This document shows positions 61,723 through 64,000 of a stretch of 64,000 nt of DNA, one piece after another; position 1 is the stretch's first letter, and each line of letters starts with the position of its first letter. Under the pieces are notes generated by a model. It was not told where the DNA came from and did no database searches. It saw only the letters and a list, made by a program, of their open reading frames with translations. The position numbers and the translations under genes were made by a program. Source of the stretch: Gracilimonas sp017641085 (GTDB lineage Bacteria > Bacteroidota > Rhodothermia > Balneolales > Balneolaceae); NCBI RefSeq assembly GCF_046115515.1, contig NZ_CP175953.1. The stretch is one strand, 5' to 3'.

Positions 61723-64000
61723 TCACATGTTTCGCCGATACTGCCCACCTACTTCATATAAAGCATGTGAAATCTGTCCCAGCGAAGCTACTTTAACCGT
61801 TTCCATGAGTTCTTCGAAGAGGTTGCCGTTGTTTCGGGCTACTTCTTTGAGTCGTTCGATAGCTATATCAGCGTCTTTTTCGTTTCGTTTCCAGAACTGC
61901 TCCAGGTTTTCAATCTGCTGGCGTTTTTCTTCTTCAGTTGAACGGATGAGGTCGATTTCTTTATCGCCTTCTTCTCCTTCGCCTTCCTTCTGAAAGGTAT
62001 TCACACCAATAATCGGAAGCTCTCCGGAGTGTTTTTTGGATTCGTAATAAAGCGATTCATCCTGAATCTTGCCCCGCTGATACATATTCTCCATAGCGCC
62101 GAGTACGCCACCACGTTCAGTGATGCGATCAAACTCGGTAAGAATGGCTTCTTCCACCAGATCGGTCAGTTCATCAATAAAATACGATCCCTGGTTAATG
62201 TTCTCATTCTTAGCCGTTCCCAGTTCTTTATTAATGATCATTTGGATAGCCAGAGCACGACGAACAGACTCCTCGGTCGGAGTGGTAATTGCCTCGTCAT
62301 AAGCATTGGTGTGCAAAGAGTTACAATTATCGTATATCGCTAATAATGCCTGAAGTGTGGTTCGGATATCATTAAACTGAATCTCCTGAGCGTGCAGAGA
62401 GCGACCACTGGTTTGAATGTGATATTTCAGCTTCTGTGAACGGTCGTTGGCTTCGTATTTATTCTTCATGGCTACGGCCCATATACGTCGCGCCACGCGA
62501 CCGATAACCGCGTATTCAGGGTCAAGTCCGTTACTGAAAAAGAACGACAGGTTATGGGCAAAATCATCCACATCCAATCCGCGTGCCAGGTAATATTCCA
62601 CAAAGGTAAACCCATTGGCCAGCGTAAAGGCTGCCTGTGTAATTGGATTCGCCCCCGCCTCTGCAATGTGATAACCGGAGATTGAAACCGAGTAGTAATT
62701 ACGGACATTATGTTCGGTGAAATAGGTTTGAATGTCCCCCATCATCTTCAGGGCGAATTCAGTGGAAAAGATACAGGTATTTTGTGCCTGGTCTTCCTTC
62801 AGTATGTCAGCCTGAACCGTTCCGCGAACCACGCTCAGGGTGTTTTCCTTAATCTCGTTATAAGTGCTTTCCGGCAATAAATGATCTCCTGAAATACCAA
62901 GGGTAGCCAGGCCAAATTCATCATTGCCTTCCGGAATTTCATTGCTGTACTGCGGTTGTTCCACTCCCCGTTCTTTGAAGTAAGATTTAATTTTCTTCTT
63001 CGCTTCTTCCCACTTGCCGTTTTCTTTCAGATACCGTTCTACTTCCTGGTCAATAGCGGTATTCATAAACATCGCCAGAATCATAGGGGCCGGGCCGTTT
63101 ATGGTCATCGATACCGATGTTTTTGGGGAAGTCAGTTCAAAGCCGGAATACAGCTTCTTCATGTCATCCACGGTACAAATACTGACACCGGAGTTACCGA
63201 TTTTACCGTAAATATCCGGTCGATATCCTGGGTCTTCACCATACAGTGTTACCGAATCAAAAGCCGTGGAAAGTCGTGCAGCCGGCATGCCTTCACTCAC
63301 GTAGTGAAAACGTTTGTTGGTTCGCTCCGGGGTTCCTTCGCCTGCAAACATGCGGGTGGGGTCTTCACCCTCCCTCTTGAACGGGAATACACCTGCGGTG
63401 TATGGGAAATATCCCGGCAGATTTTCTTTCAGGGCAAATTTCAGCTGCTCCCCTTTGTTCTTTGTTTTGGGAAGAGCCACACGTGGAATCTGTAATCCAC
63501 TCAGCGATTCACGATATAATTCATTCTTGAAGGTCTTGTCGCGGATTTGAACCTCAAAATGTTCTTGCTGGTATTGCTCAAATAATTCATTCCAGCCATC
63601 CAGGATTTTCTTAGGCAGCACGTCCAGCTTAGTAAGCCAGTGCTCTCGCATTTTATCCAGGTTATCCTGCATCACCTGCTTTTCATCCGGATTCCAGCTT
63701 TCCAGCTGATCCATGGTTCCTGAAACCTGATCCAGTTTGGAAGCGGCATCCACCTGCTCTTCCACCCACTCGTGGTAATCACGAACTGTTTCTGAAATTT
63801 CGGATAAATACCGAACCCGTTTTCCGGGAATAATGGCCTGCGCCTGAATATCCTCAGCCGGCTTGGGATTCGTATAAATTTTGGTTTCCCAGCCAATTTC
63901 ATAATGGCCGTTGATCTTATCCACCAGGGCCTTGAACAAACGGTTCACGCCTTCATCATTAAACTGTGCGGCTATAGTTGGGTACACCGGCATATCTTCC
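61723..64000 (-). CDS. icmF: fused isobutyryl-CoA mutase IcmF (5' end outside window)
   Basis: The frame runs off the window's right edge: the codons before Met (63993) read Glu-Asp, as in the family. Over 750 residues are visible. They include the end of the G-protein chaperone domain (PVYPTIAAQFNDEGVNRLF), a linker, and the whole B12-dependent mutase barrel (GYFPYTAGVFPFKREGEDPTRMFAGEG, then TSVSMTINGPAP and DDFAHNLSFFFSNGLDPEYAV). IcmF carries a B12-binding domain and a GTPase in front, which must lie outside. It interconverts isobutyryl- and butyryl-CoA, in valine and fatty-acid metabolism. Confidence 0.9.
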   Translation of the reverse strand, partial: EDMPVYPTIAAQFNDEGVNRLFKALVDKINGHYEIGWETKIYTNPKPAEDIQAQAIIPGKRVRYLSEISETVRDYHEWVEEQVDAASKLDQVSGTMDQLESWNPDEKQVMQDNLDKMREHWLTKLDVLPKKILDGWNELFEQYQQEHFEVQIRDKTFKNELYRESLSGLQIPRVALPKTKNKGEQLKFALKENLPGYFPYTAGVFPFKREGEDPTRMFAGEGTPERTNKRFHYVSEGMPAARLSTAFDSVTLYGEDPGYRPDIYGKIGNSGVSICTVDDMKKLYSGFELTSPKTSVSMTINGPAPMILAMFMNTAIDQEVERYLKENGKWEEAKKKIKSYFKERGVEQPQYSNEIPEGNDEFGLATLGISGDHLLPESTYNEIKENTLSVVRGTVQADILKEDQAQNTCIFSTEFALKMMGDIQTYFTEHNVRNYYSVSISGYHIAEAGANPITQAAFTLANGFTFVEYYLARGLDVDDFAHNLSFFFSNGLDPEYAVIGRVARRIWAVAMKNKYEANDRSQKLKYHIQTSGRSLHAQEIQFNDIRTTLQALLAIYDNCNSLHTNAYDEAITTPTEESVRRALAIQMIINKELGTAKNENINQGSYFIDELTDLVEEAILTEFDRITERGGVLGAMENMYQRGKIQDESLYYESKKHSGELPIIGVNTFQKEGEGEEGDKEIDLIRSTEEEKRQQIENLEQFWKRNEKDADIAIERLKEVARNNGNLFEELMETVKVASLGQISHALYEVGGQYRRNM

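Overview
The window reads as a chromosomal segment from a marine-type member of the Balneolota or a close relative in the Bacteroidota/Rhodothermota/Balneolota assemblage (Gracilimonas- or Balneola-like). This is inferred, not computed. Support comes from type IX secretion (T9SS) C-terminal sorting domains with the QNYPNPFNP signature, a PorV-family protein, carotenoid-type FAD oxidoreductases, a fused isobutyryl-CoA mutase, and several candidate promoters of the Bacteroidota pattern (TTTG-like box, about 19 nt, TAnnTTTG). The segment is gene-dense. I see no insertion sequence, prophage or CRISPR array.

Layout. 1-13.8 kb is housekeeping: a truncated GNAT/RimK-type ligase, suhB, rpiB-glyA-tatC, an FKBP-like lipoprotein, alr, a CrtI-like oxidoreductase, an MBL-fold hydrolase, rho, and a folC-pabC-thioredoxin-like operon with overlapping genes. 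A VapBC-type toxin-antitoxin pair follows (14.0-14.6 kb). 14.7-33.9 kb is one co-oriented starch/maltodextrin locus. In transcription order it encodes a TonB-dependent receptor, a 1,212-aa T9SS-type surface protein, a PorV-family protein, a T9SS protein with starch-binding-like modules, a terminator, a LacI regulator, three GH13 amylases (one T9SS-exported, two lipoproteins) and an MFS sugar transporter. A perfect 14-bp LacI-type operator sits in front of the receptor gene. No SusD homologue is visible; the PorV/T9SS pair occupies that place.

33.9-51.4 kb returns to core genes: ispG, two tandem rhomboid proteases, a second CrtI-like enzyme, polA, adenosine deaminase, a secreted D-aminoacylase-like amidohydrolase, ychF, a phosphatase, nusB, tRNA-Val(GAC), a PAS histidine kinase and thrS. 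Between nusB and the tRNA lies a small four-helix-bundle (23S rRNA intervening-sequence type) gene bracketed by two ~90-100 bp imperfect direct repeats. A decayed inverted third copy of the repeat lies near 61.5 kb. 49.4-56.2 kb is the conserved thrS-infC-rpmI-rplT-pheS-pheT cluster, with infC starting at a non-standard ATC codon. After it come a coiled-coil protein, zapA, a YmdB-type phosphoesterase, a LolD-type ATPase and a YfgM-like TPR protein.

The last 5 kb looks rearranged. It holds a chimeric gene joining the first half of a secreted GH30 glycosidase to the coiled coil and LuxR-type DNA-binding domain of a regulator, a membrane protein with five 30-residue tandem repeats, a repeat-bearing 356-bp gap, and a truncated icmF-type mutase running off the window end.
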